Program-made: the position numbers and the translations under genes
The notes under the pieces: generated by a model
Seen by the model: the letters and a program-made list of their open reading frames with translations, nothing else
Database searches by the model: none
What the model was told of the DNA's origin: nothing
Part shown: positions 24,529 through 32,120 of the stretch, piece by piece
How positions within the stretch are numbered: position 1 is the stretch's first letter
Layout of the letters: each line of letters starts with the position of its first letter
Assembly: GCA_023151115.1 (NCBI GenBank)
Contig: JAKLJP010000051.1
Coordinates: 1 to 48,248 of the forward strand
Direction: 5' to 3'
DNA length: 48,248 nucleotides
From: Anaerolineae bacterium
GTDB taxonomy: Bacteria > Chloroflexota > Anaerolineae > 4572-78 > J111

Positions 24529-24733
24529 GCAAAAAATACCCCGGATTAATCACGTATCCGGGGTATGCGGGGGAGTACTACACCTGTTTTTATTTTAATA
24601 TAACCGGCAAATACGCCTTTAAAACGGTGCAGATACGCACATCATCTACTACCAATTAATAGGTCCGCCAAAAACTTTCGGCAGCTCTAAAACCCTAAAA
24701 AATTCTTATATTAACACCAACATAAACCGGCAA
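24529..24733 (-). ncRNA. Candidate small RNA with its own promoter and terminator
   Basis: On the minus strand there is a weak promoter TTGCCG-17 bp-TATAAG (24733 to 24705), then about 165 nt of AT-rich DNA without an ORF. It ends in an 11-bp stem ATACCCCGGAT/ATCCGGGGTAT (24536-24566) followed by TTTTTTGCC. A perfect terminator with no leftward gene ahead of it is the main argument. No known RNA family was recognised. The rest of the gap 24458-24905 holds only the promoters noted here. Confidence 0.3.
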
Positions 24734-24826
24734 TAGATACTGTTCTTTCGATTATTGAGAGATAAACCCATCAAAACGGAGTCATTTTTTTGGCTCCAAA
24801 AAGGATGATGCAATGGGCATGGCCGC

Positions 24827-24854
24827 TTGATTCAAGCGAGGGTGGTGCTATAAT
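24827..24854 (+). promoter_or_regulatory. Sigma-70 promoter of the methyltransferase/SET operon
   Basis: TTGATT (24827-24832), a 16-bp spacer, TATAAT (24849-24854), about 50 nt before the ATG. Confidence 0.65.
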
Positions 24855-24905
24855 ACCGCGCTCATTGAGCCTGGTTTACCCCATAGGAGAAATCATAATA
24901 ACAGT

Positions 24906-25703
24906 ATGGCCGAGCATAATAACCTATACCAAAACGTGGTTTATTATGACCTCATTTTTGAACGCGACGTCAGCCGGGAAGTAGATTTTTTGGTGGCCGT
25001 TTGCCGGCACTATGCTAAACGTGAACCGCAGTCGTCGTTAGAGGTGGCCTGCGGGCCGGGCTACCATACCCGTGCTTTGGCTCAACGGGGCTTGCGGGCC
25101 ACCGGCCTGGACCTGAACGGGGCAATGATTGCCCTGGCCCACCACAAAGATGCCATAGCCGGCGTTGAAGCCTGTTGGCTTGAAGCCGATATGCGCCAGA
25201 TTCACCTGAGCGAGCCGGTGGATGTGGCTTTTTGTATGTTCGATGGGCTGGATGCGCTGTTGACCAACGCCGACCTGATCCAGCATTTCCGGGCTGTGGG
25301 GGCCAGCCTGACCAAAGGGGGTATCTATCTTGTTGATCTGACCCACCCCCGTGAGTGTTCCTTTTGGCATTACACGCCGTTCTACTATGCCGGGGCGCGT
25401 GACGGCGTTTCGGCGGAAATTCAGTGGGCTACCAACAATCCCCGCTATGATTTGGTCAGCAGTGTGGCTCATGTGGAACTGGAGATGCGGGTCAACGATC
25501 ACGGTCAGACGCAGGTGGTTCACGACTCAGCCAAAGAGCGCCTGTTGTTACCCCAGGAAATTAGCTTGCTGGCCGAGATGTCCGGAGTGCTGCGGGTGGT
25601 CGGCTGGCATGGAGATTTTGACCTGGCTCAACCTTTGGATGACTCGCCGGCTTCACGGCGGATGATCGCTATTTTACAAAAACAGGAGGCTATAAATAAA
25701 TAA
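24906..25703 (+). CDS. Class I SAM-dependent methyltransferase
   Basis: This 265-residue protein has SAM motif I SSLEVACGPGYHTRALAQRG (43-62), the acidic end of strand 2 ATGLDLNGAMIALA, CWLEADMRQIHLSEPVDVAF (motif II region) and a motif III-like LTKGGIYLVDLTHP. The fold is clear; the methyl acceptor is unknown (small molecule, protein or lipid). GGAG lies 16 nt before the ATG, an unusually long spacing that also occurs in the next gene. The SET-domain gene begins 2 nt after its stop, so two unrelated methyltransferase folds share one transcript. Confidence 0.85.
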   Translation: MAEHNNLYQNVVYYDLIFERDVSREVDFLVAVCRHYAKREPQSSLEVACGPGYHTRALAQRGLRATGLDLNGAMIALAHHKDAIAGVEACWLEADMRQIHLSEPVDVAFCMFDGLDALLTNADLIQHFRAVGASLTKGGIYLVDLTHPRECSFWHYTPFYYAGARDGVSAEIQWATNNPRYDLVSSVAHVELEMRVNDHGQTQVVHDSAKERLLLPQEISLLAEMSGVLRVVGWHGDFDLAQPLDDSPASRRMIAILQKQEAINK

Positions 25704-25705
25704 AA

Positions 25706-26266
25706 GTGTTAAATGCGCAGGCTTCTTATGCTTCACCCAAGTTGGAGGCTCGCCAGCACCCGCATAAGGGCGGCTGGGGGGTCTACGCCCGCGAGGGGGT
25801 GCGGGCCGGAGAATTATTGATTGTTTGGAGTGGCGAAGTGGTCACGGGCGACCAACTGCCTCGATTGAGGGAGGCCGGTTATCCCTACAGCGTCCAGGTT
25901 GAAGAAAATCTTTACCTGGTGACTATGCGTCCACCCGAAACGGCTGACTTGGTGAATCACTGCTGTGACCCGAACGCCGGGGTGAGCGGCCAGATGACTT
26001 TGGTAGCGCTGCGTGACATCGCTCCCGGCGAAGAAGTCTGTTTTGACTACGCTATGACCGACGGCAGTCCTTATGATGAATTTCCGTGCGCGTGCGGCAC
26101 GCCCCACTGCCGGGGCCGCATGACCGGCAACGATTGGATGCGGCCCGAGCTGTGGAAGCGTTATGGCAACCACTTTTCACCCTATTTGCTGCGGCGGATT
26201 GAACTGCTCAAGAAGGCGACTCGCCGCCCGGTGGCCCGTGCCGCTTCATTTGTCCAGCCAAGCTGA
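25706..26266 (+). CDS. SET-domain protein (putative lysine methyltransferase)
   Basis: This 186-residue protein contains the full SET core: GWGVYAREGVRAGELLIVWS (23-42), the pseudoknot NHCCDPNAG (84-92), and IAPGEEVCFDYAM (105-117). It ends in a post-SET-like Cys cluster (C128, C130, C135 in FPCACGTPHCRGRMTG), which would bind zinc with a Cys of the core. SET enzymes transfer a methyl group from SAM to protein lysine; the target in bacteria is seldom known. The GTG start is 16 nt after AGGAGG and 2 nt after the methyltransferase stop. A strong terminator follows. Confidence 0.87.
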   Translation: MLNAQASYASPKLEARQHPHKGGWGVYAREGVRAGELLIVWSGEVVTGDQLPRLREAGYPYSVQVEENLYLVTMRPPETADLVNHCCDPNAGVSGQMTLVALRDIAPGEEVCFDYAMTDGSPYDEFPCACGTPHCRGRMTGNDWMRPELWKRYGNHFSPYLLRRIELLKKATRRPVARAASFVQPS

Positions 26267-26275
26267 GGGAGAAAT

Positions 26276-26314
26276 TAAAAAAGGCCGGTGACAGAAACTT
26301 CACCGGCCTTTTTG
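26276..26314 (+). terminator. Rho-independent terminator after the SET gene
   Basis: A perfect 11-bp stem AAGGCCGGTGA / TCACCGGCCTT (26281-26310), preceded by A's and followed by TTTGTTTT. The symmetric A/T tracts make it potentially bidirectional. Confidence 0.9.
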
Positions 26315-26326
26315 TTTTGCCCAACT

Positions 26327-26401
26327 GTAACTGCTTAGCCCTTGATACATCGGCCTCGAAGATTTCTCCCTTCGGTCGAAATGACATGGCTGAGTAGTTA
26401 C
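26327..26401. mobile_element. Short MITE-like copy of the TGTCATTTCGA family
   Basis: 75 bp with 14-bp inverted ends GTAACTGCTTAGCC and GGCTGAGTAGTTAC (12 of 14 match). Inside is one family arm, gatttctcccttcggtcg followed by aaatgaca. Its outer end matches that of the element at 2541-2765 (TGACATGGCTGAGTAGTTA). Confidence 0.65.
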
Positions 26402-26408
26402 GCCCACC

Positions 26409-26891
26409 TCAAATCTCCTCAAAACGCCGGGTTTCGTAATTTTTCCTCACATGGTCAGCCGCGTAAACCCGCCCGTTCATGGCGATGTACACCCCCGGCG
26501 CTTGTGTTTGCGCGGCGGCAATGGCGCAGCCGACATTAAAAATGGCGTCGGTGTAGCGGGAGCGGGCCGGTTCCATGGCCCCGGTAAAAACAATGGTCTT
26601 GCCCGGCAGGCCCAGCAGATATTTGGCCGTATCCACCATCGTATCGGTGCCGTGGGTGATGACTATTCGCTCGCATGGTTCGGCTTCAATGGTTCGGCGG
26701 ATTACCTGCCGGTCTGCCTCGGTCATTTCCAGGCTGTCTTTTTTGAGGATGGAAACCACTTCGTACTCAAAGGCCACGTTGGCCTCTTTCAAAATTTCCG
26801 TTACCTGCGGCGCGCCCACTTGATACTCGCTGCGGGCGTCGAAATAAACCTTGTCAATGGTGCCGCCGGTGGTAAAAAATTTGATTTTCAT
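26409..26891 (-). CDS. Half-length asparaginase/glutaminase-like protein
   Basis: This 160-residue protein corresponds to the N-terminal domain of L-asparaginase: FFTTGGTIDKVYFD (6-19), with the nucleophile-type Thr8 in TGGTI, and ITHGTDTMVDTAKYL (79-93), with the second catalytic Thr/Asp pair. IVFTGAMEPA and GVYIAMNGRV complete the first domain. Full asparaginases have about 330 residues; short ones like this exist as a separate group annotated only by domain, so this need not be a truncation. Activity on asparagine is unproven. It lies 8 nt after clpC in the same direction and a MITE-like element follows its stop. Confidence 0.8.
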   Translation of the reverse strand: MKIKFFTTGGTIDKVYFDARSEYQVGAPQVTEILKEANVAFEYEVVSILKKDSLEMTEADRQVIRRTIEAEPCERIVITHGTDTMVDTAKYLLGLPGKTIVFTGAMEPARSRYTDAIFNVGCAIAAAQTQAPGVYIAMNGRVYAADHVRKNYETRRFEEI

Positions 26892-26899
26892 CGCAGAGA

Positions 26900-29392
26900 C
26901 TACTCGCTCTCGCTCATCTCGACATTCGCCGGCACTTCGACCACCAACTCATCCCGGCGGACAAAGACCAGGCCATCGGCCTCGTTGTAATCCACGATGA
27001 TGGTGTCGCCGGCTTTGAAGTCGCCGCGCAGCATTTTGACCGAGAGGGGCGACTCGACCTGCTTTTGCAGGGTGCGGCGCAAGGGCCGCGCCCCAAAGGC
27101 TGGATCGTAGCCCTGTTCGGCCAGCCAGGTCCGGGCGGCGTCGGTCAGCTCGATGTTAACCTGGTGCTCGCCCAGGCGCTTGGCGATTTCCTGCATCTGC
27201 AAATCCACAATCTGGACCACCTGCTCCTGGGTTAAGGTGTGGAAGATGATAATTTCGTCAATCCGGTTCAAAAACTCAGGCCGGAAGTGGCGGCGCAGCG
27301 CGTCCTGAATTTCGCCCTTCAAGCGGGTGTCGTCAAAGGTGCCCTGGTCGCCGCGCTGGCGGAAGCCCAGGGTGCCGCCTTTGGGGCCAAAGGCTGTGCC
27401 CAGGTTGCTGGTCATAATGACGACCGTATTGCTAAAATCAACCATGTGCCCCTGGCCGTCGGTCAGCCGGCCGTCTTCCAAAATTTGGAGCAGGGCGTTC
27501 CACACATCCGGGTGGGCTTTTTCGATTTCGTCAAAGAGAACCACCTGGTACGGGCGGCGGCGGACGGCTTCGGTCAGTTGGCCGCCCTCGTCGTAGCCCA
27601 CATAGCCGGGCGGCGCGCCGAACAAGCGGCTGGTGGTGTGGCCTTCGCGGTATTCGCTCATGTCAATCCGCAGCAGGGCGTCCTCATCGTCAAACAGGAA
27701 CCAGGCCAGCGTTTTAGCCAGCTCGGTTTTGCCCACGCCGGAACTGCCCAGGAACAGGAAGCTGCCGGTCGGCCGGCGTGGGTCTTTGAGACCGGAGCGC
27801 GAGCGGCGAATGGCGTCGCTGATGGCGTTGATGGCCTCTTCCTGGCCGATGATGCGCTGGTGCAAGGCCGCTTCCATGTGTAGCAACTTTTCGGCTTCGG
27901 TCTGGAGCATGTCATGCACCGGGATGCCGGTCCAATTAGCTACCACCTCGGCAATATCGCTTACTTCGACCACTTCATCCAGGTTTTTCTCCCGCCGCCA
28001 GGTATCGCGCTCTACCTGGAACTCCTCTTCAATGCGCAGCCGCTCGGCTTTGATACGGGCGGCATGCTCCCAATCCTGGCGCTGCCCGGCTTCGGTTTCG
28101 TCGGCTTGCAGCTTGGTGACTCGTTTCTTTTTCTCTTTGAGCGCCTCGGGCATGGAATAAATTGCTACCCGCAGCTTGCTGGCGGCCTCGTCAATCAGGT
28201 CAATGGCCTTGTCGGGCAGGTGGCGGTCGGTCACATAGCGGTGCGACAACCGCGCCGCCGAGGTGATGGCGTCGTCGGTGTAGGTGACGTTGTGATGGGC
28301 TTCGTAGCGGTGCTTCAGCCCGCGCAGCATCTCGATGGCTTCCTCCACCGTCGGCTCTTCGACAAAAATCGGGGCAAAGCGGCGCTCCAGGGCCGGGTCT
28401 TTTTCGATATATTTGCGGAACTCGTCCAGAGTAGTTGCGCCGATGCAGCGCAGTTCGCCGCGGGCCAGGGCCGGTTTCATCATATTGCTGGCGTCTACTG
28501 CGCCCTGGGCCGCGCCCGCACCAACCACTGTGTGTAGTTCATCAATAAACAGGATGATTTCACCCTGCGCCCGCTGAATTTCCTCCAGGGCATTTTTGAG
28601 CCGTTCTTCAAACTCGCCGCGGAAGCGAGAGCCGGCAATCATCGCTCCCAAATCCAGGCTGACCACCCGCCGGCCCATGAGAAGTTCGGGCACGTCGTCG
28701 CTGGCAATCTTTTGGGCCAGCCCTTCGACGATGGCGGTTTTGCCCACCCCGGCCTCGCCGATAAGCACGGGGTTATTTTTGGTGCGCCGGCACAAGACCT
28801 GAATCAAGCGCAAAATTTCGTCATCGCGGCCGATCACCGGGTCAAGCTTGCCCTCGACGGCCATCTGGGTCAGGTCACGGCTGTATTTTTCCAGGGTGCG
28901 ATAGCGCGTTTCGGCCTGGGGGCTGGTCACTTTTTGCCCGCCCCGGACCACCTCGATGGTGTCAACCACTTTCGCTTTGGTCACGCCGACTTCCTGCAAA
29001 ATGCGGGCGCTGGGTGTGCCGCGCTCGCTGCATATCGCCAAAAACAGGTGCTCGGTCGAGATATACTCGTCCTGCATGTTTTTGGCTTCTTCCTGGGCAT
29101 TGTCCAGCACCCGTTTTAAGCGCGGGGTAATGTAAACCTGGCCCACGGCCATATTGACCATCCCACCCACTTTAGGCGCGGCGGATAACACCTGGTCGAG
29201 CCGGGCCATAACCATTTCCGGTTCAACGCCCATTTTTTCCAATATTTCAGGGATCAGCCCATTCGGCTGCTCCAGCAGGGCCAGTAACAAATGCTCGGTG
29301 TCGGCCTGGGAATGTTGATACCGCTGCAAAATTTCGTAGGCCCGCATCGCGGCGTCTTGGGCGCGTTCAGTAAACTTGTCAAAACGCATCAT
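26900..29392 (-). CDS. clpC: ClpC-type AAA+ unfoldase of the Clp protease
   Basis: This 830-residue protein has the full ClpC plan: a repeated N-domain (residues 1-150), Walker A1 GEAGVGKT (212-219), Walker [14 protein letters not shown] (281-293), and a middle coiled segment with a UVR-like stretch ([20 protein letters not shown], 431-450). Walker A2 GSSGVGKT (549-556), [20 protein letters not shown] and a D2-small domain follow. The short middle region separates it from ClpB. It unfolds proteins for ClpP in stress response and quality control. A candidate promoter TTGGAA-16 bp-TATAAT (29410-29437) sits at the end of a dispersed repeat; the leader would be very short. Confidence 0.93.
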   Translation of the reverse strand: MMRFDKFTERAQDAAMRAYEILQRYQHSQADTEHLLLALLEQPNGLIPEILEKMGVEPEMVMARLDQVLSAAPKVGGMVNMAVGQVYITPRLKRVLDNAQEEAKNMQDEYISTEHLFLAICSERGTPSARILQEVGVTKAKVVDTIEVVRGGQKVTSPQAETRYRTLEKYSRDLTQMAVEGKLDPVIGRDDEILRLIQVLCRRTKNNPVLIGEAGVGKTAIVEGLAQKIASDDVPELLMGRRVVSLDLGAMIAGSRFRGEFEERLKNALEEIQRAQGEIILFIDELHTVVGAGAAQGAVDASNMMKPALARGELRCIGATTLDEFRKYIEKDPALERRFAPIFVEEPTVEEAIEMLRGLKHRYEAHHNVTYTDDAITSAARLSHRYVTDRHLPDKAIDLIDEAASKLRVAIYSMPEALKEKKKRVTKLQADETEAGQRQDWEHAARIKAERLRIEEEFQVERDTWRREKNLDEVVEVSDIAEVVANWTGIPVHDMLQTEAEKLLHMEAALHQRIIGQEEAINAISDAIRRSRSGLKDPRRPTGSFLFLGSSGVGKTELAKTLAWFLFDDEDALLRIDMSEYREGHTTSRLFGAPPGYVGYDEGGQLTEAVRRRPYQVVLFDEIEKAHPDVWNALLQILEDGRLTDGQGHMVDFSNTVVIMTSNLGTAFGPKGGTLGFRQRGDQGTFDDTRLKGEIQDALRRHFRPEFLNRIDEIIIFHTLTQEQVVQIVDLQMQEIAKRLGEHQVNIELTDAARTWLAEQGYDPAFGARPLRRTLQKQVESPLSVKMLRGDFKAGDTIIVDYNEADGLVFVRRDELVVEVPANVEMSESE

Positions 29393-29409
29393 GATTAGTT
29401 GTACCTCAA

Positions 29410-29437
29410 ATTATAAATACACCTTAGGCAGTTCCAA
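29410..29437 (-). promoter_or_regulatory. Candidate clpC promoter at the edge of a repeat
   Basis: Minus strand TTGGAA (29432-29437), a 16-bp spacer, TATAAT (29410-29415). The -35 lies in the conserved end (TTAGGCAGTTCCAAGAAAAT) of the repeat at 29426-29510. Confidence 0.5.
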
Positions 29438-29510
29438 GAAAATCACTATTCAATATTCGTGTTACGTCTTGCATGTTCCGTCCGCTTTACATCACGCAAG
29501 ACCCAACACG
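29426..29510. repeat. Repeat of the CGTGTTGCGTGTTCCGT family, long form
   Basis: Includes TTCCAAGAAAATCACTATTC and TTCGTGTTACGTC...CAACACG. The same outer sequence is found at 47350-47420. The remaining DNA up to 29700 holds only an imperfect GAAGACCG/CGGTCTTC repeat (about 29622-29660). Confidence 0.65.
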
Positions 29511-29707
29511 TTTTGGCCAATTTAAATCTTGGAAATACCTTACTCTCGAAAACTATTATACCACCCTTGCGCCAGAATACCATTAGATTTTCATTAGAAA
29601 TTGGGGGGCGGACCGGTGACAGCAGACCGAAGACCGGGTAGATTTAGTGCGGTCTTCACCTTGGCTTCCGTTATCGAAATTTTGTCCAAGATTGGACCTT
29701 TAGCACG

Positions 29708-29736
29708 TTGACACATTTCGGCTACATCAATACAAT
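29708..29736 (+). promoter_or_regulatory. Sigma-70 promoter of the response-regulator operon
   Basis: A perfect TTGACA (29708-29713), a 17-bp spacer, TACAAT (29731-29736). It rules out starts upstream of about 29743 for the regulator. Confidence 0.75.
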
Positions 29737-29773
29737 AAAAGATGGAGAAATAAGTGAAGGAAGCGAGGGAATT

Positions 29774-30496
29774 GTGGTCGAAAAAATCTTGGTGGTAGAC
29801 GACGACCCCGGCCTGCTACAACTTATCCAAACCAGTTTAAAGCAGGATAACTATGAGGTTATTGTTGCTGCTGGCGGCGAAGAAGGTTTGCGCCTGCTGT
29901 CGGAAACGAAGCCGCATCTGGTTATATTGGATATTATGATGCCGCACATGGACGGCTGGGAGTTTTGCAGCCGGGTACGCGCAGTGTCAACGGTACCCAT
30001 TATTATGCTGACCGCGCTCGGCTCACAAAATGATATCGTGCGCGGGTTGCGGGCCGGGGCCGACGATTATCTGGTCAAGCCGTTTCAAAAGGATGAATTG
30101 CTGGCACGTGTTTCGGCGGTGTTGCGCCGGGCTAATATGCCTCCCCCCTCGGCCAAGGCTCCCTTACGTTTTGGCGATGGTGAGCTGATTATTGACCCTA
30201 CCGATAGGATTGTGACGCTGAACGGAGAAGTTTTGGACCTTACGCCCACCGAATTTGATTTGCTGCTTTTTATGGCTCACCGGGCCGGGCGCATCCTTAG
30301 CACCGAGTTTATTTTTGAAAATGTCTGGTCTTATGACTCCGATGCCAACCTGGAAAGCGTCAAATGGTACATGTGGCGGTTGCGCAAAAAAATCGAAAAA
30401 AAGCCGAGCAGCCCCAAATACATTATCACCGAGCGGGGCGTGGGCTATCGCTTTATCCCTAATTATGGCCAGACTCAAAAGGTGCGGGCCGGTTAA
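29774..30496 (+). CDS. OmpR/PhoB-family response regulator
   Basis: This 240-residue protein has a receiver domain (ILVVDDDPGLLQLIQTS, phospho-acceptor Asp in LVILDIMMPHMDGWEF, switch Thr in IIMLTALGS, Lys in DDYLVKPF) and a C-terminal winged helix (LDLTPTEFDLLLFMAHRAGR ... YIITERGVGYRFIP). It is a standard DNA-binding regulator; no histidine kinase gene is in the window, so its partner is elsewhere. GTG 29774 is chosen because GAGGG lies just before it and because the promoter at 29708-29736 excludes the longer frame. The next gene begins at the base after its stop. Confidence 0.92.
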   Translation: MVEKILVVDDDPGLLQLIQTSLKQDNYEVIVAAGGEEGLRLLSETKPHLVILDIMMPHMDGWEFCSRVRAVSTVPIIMLTALGSQNDIVRGLRAGADDYLVKPFQKDELLARVSAVLRRANMPPPSAKAPLRFGDGELIIDPTDRIVTLNGEVLDLTPTEFDLLLFMAHRAGRILSTEFIFENVWSYDSDANLESVKWYMWRLRKKIEKKPSSPKYIITERGVGYRFIPNYGQTQKVRAG

Positions 30497-31264
30497 ATGC
30501 GTGAAACAATTGTTCTAATCGTTGATGATCTCATGTTTCTGCCCCGGCTGGAGGAGGGCCTGCGCCAACAGGGCTACCAGCCTCTAGCCGCTACCAATGA
30601 AACGGACTTGTCTAAAGCCCTATTTACCGCTCCGGTGCTGGTGATTGTGGATCTGTTTAGCCGGAATTTTGACTGGGAGCGGCTGGTTCGCTTTGTCAAA
30701 GGGCCGGGCAAAAAAGCCGTGCATGTGCCGACCCTGGGTTTCGGCCCGCATGTGGACCTGGAACTGCGCGAGCGGGCGCTGGCCGCTGGCTGCAACGCCG
30801 TAGTCGGACGGGGGGCCATTGCCGGCCAGTTGGCCCATCTGGTGGAAAAGCACAAGTGGATCATTGATACAGATCGCTGCCGAGAAATGCCCCCACCCTT
30901 GTTATTGGAAGGGCTAAAGCTGTTCAACCAGGGCGACTACTTTGAGTGTCACGAAGTGATCGAAAATGCCTGGAATGAAGAAACAGACCCGGTGCGAGTG
31001 ATGTACCAGGGCCTTATTCAGATCAGTGTGGCTTGTTATCACGTGCAAAAGAAAAATTGGCGGGGGGCGATGAAAGTGCTGGAACGTGGGATACCCAAGA
31101 TTGGGCGTTTCAGCCCCGGTTGTATGGGCATTGATATTGCCTACCTCCTGACCGCCGCCGAAGCCATTCGACAGGAACTCCTTCGTTTGGGGCCGGAGTG
31201 GCGCGGTGAGTTCGACCCCCGGCTTTTCCCCGTTATCCAACTGCCCAATTTGGAAGGCAATTGA
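30497..31264 (+). CDS. Degenerate receiver domain fused to DUF309
   Basis: This 255-residue protein has an N-terminal half (1-120) that looks like a CheY-like receiver: IVLIVDDLMFLPRLEEGLRQ and VLVIVDLFSRNFDWE keep the acidic pocket and central Asp, but the conserved Lys-Pro is missing (NAVVGRGAI), so regulated phosphorylation is doubtful. The C-terminal half is DUF309: EGLKLFNQGDYFECHEVIEN, AWNEETDPVRVMYQGLIQIS and CYHVQKKNWRGAMKVLERGI. DUF309 is a helical domain of unknown function. The gene touches the OmpR regulator gene without a gap, implying that both respond to the same signal. Confidence 0.82.
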   Translation: MRETIVLIVDDLMFLPRLEEGLRQQGYQPLAATNETDLSKALFTAPVLVIVDLFSRNFDWERLVRFVKGPGKKAVHVPTLGFGPHVDLELRERALAAGCNAVVGRGAIAGQLAHLVEKHKWIIDTDRCREMPPPLLLEGLKLFNQGDYFECHEVIENAWNEETDPVRVMYQGLIQISVACYHVQKKNWRGAMKVLERGIPKIGRFSPGCMGIDIAYLLTAAEAIRQELLRLGPEWRGEFDPRLFPVIQLPNLEGN

Positions 31265-31289
31265 CCTTTCCTTAGCTCAAGAGTATAAT
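31261..31289 (+). promoter_or_regulatory. Sigma-70 promoter of the glycosyltransferase/flippase/GH2 operon
   Basis: TTGACC (31261-31266), a 17-bp spacer, TATAAT (31284-31289), about 60 nt before the ATG. The -35 overlaps the stop codon of the DUF309 fusion gene. Confidence 0.75.
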
Positions 31290-31350
31290 CGTTTTACCAG
31301 ACCTGCTTATAAACTCAACCTGACCCACCTATCCCCAGAAAAGACTTCCT

Positions 31351-32109
31351 ATGACAACCATTGTTGTTATTCCAACCTATAATGAAGCCGACAATTTGCC
31401 GGCCATTACCGCCGAGTTACTGGCCCTGGATGTCCCCAATTTGCAACTCCTGGTCGTTGACGACGACTCGCCCGACGGCACTGGCCGTATTGCCGACGAA
31501 CTGGCCCAGGAGCGGTATCCAGGCCGGGTGCATGTGATTCACCGTAAAGGTAAATTGGGCCTGGGCACAGCTTATATTACCGGCTTTACCAGAGCTATGG
31601 AACTGGGCGCGGATTACGTGATCCAGATGGATGCCGATTTTTCCCACTCCCCGTCCTATATTCCCAAGATGTTGGAACAAATCAAGGATCATGATGTCGT
31701 GGTTGGCTCCCGTTATGTCGGCGGCGGTGAGCTTGACGAGCGCTGGAGTTGGTGGCGCTGGTTGTTAAGCTGGTGGGCCAACGTGGTCTGGGCGCGGGTT
31801 ATTTTGGGAGTCCGTACCAAAGATGCGACCGCCGGTTTCAAATGCTGGCGGCGTACAGCCCTCCAGCGGATTGGCCTGGAGCGTATTACCTCTAACGGCT
31901 ACGTCTTTCAGGTCGAGATGGCCTACGTCTCCGAAAAACTGAACTTTCGCATCCTCGAAATCCCCATTTATTTTGAAGACCGGCGCATCGGCCAGAGTAA
32001 GATGACCGTGCCGGTTAAAATCGAAGCGGCTCTGCGCGTTTTTGAAATCCGCTGGCGGCACCACAATGTTCAGCCCAAGTCTAGCCCCAAATCTGCCGAA
32101 ATGTCTTAG
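31351..32109 (+). CDS. Polyprenol-phosphate mannosyl/glucosyltransferase (Dpm1-like GT2)
   Basis: This 252-residue protein shows the whole dolichol-phosphate mannose synthase pattern: [18 protein letters not shown] (2-19), [17 protein letters not shown] (36-52), [20 protein letters not shown] (DAD metal site 94-96) and [27 protein letters not shown] is the typical lid sequence. It lacks C-terminal membrane helices. It probably moves a sugar from a nucleotide sugar to polyprenyl phosphate on the inner membrane face, providing the lipid-linked donor for GT-C enzymes. The next gene (11 nt downstream) encodes a YfhO-type GT-C-like domain fused to a flippase, which fits that chain of events. Confidence 0.9.
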   Translation: MTTIVVIPTYNEADNLPAITAELLALDVPNLQLLVVDDDSPDGTGRIADELAQERYPGRVHVIHRKGKLGLGTAYITGFTRAMELGADYVIQMDADFSHSPSYIPKMLEQIKDHDVVVGSRYVGGGELDERWSWWRWLLSWWANVVWARVILGVRTKDATAGFKCWRRTALQRIGLERITSNGYVFQVEMAYVSEKLNFRILEIPIYFEDRRIGQSKMTVPVKIEAALRVFEIRWRHHNVQPKSSPKSAEMS

Positions 32110-32120
32110 GAGCAGGCCAC

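Noticed and set aside
24771..24805. Second hairpin (GGAGTC ... GGCTCC) as a terminator
   Set aside because: The stem is only five of six base pairs around a T tract, too weak to call.
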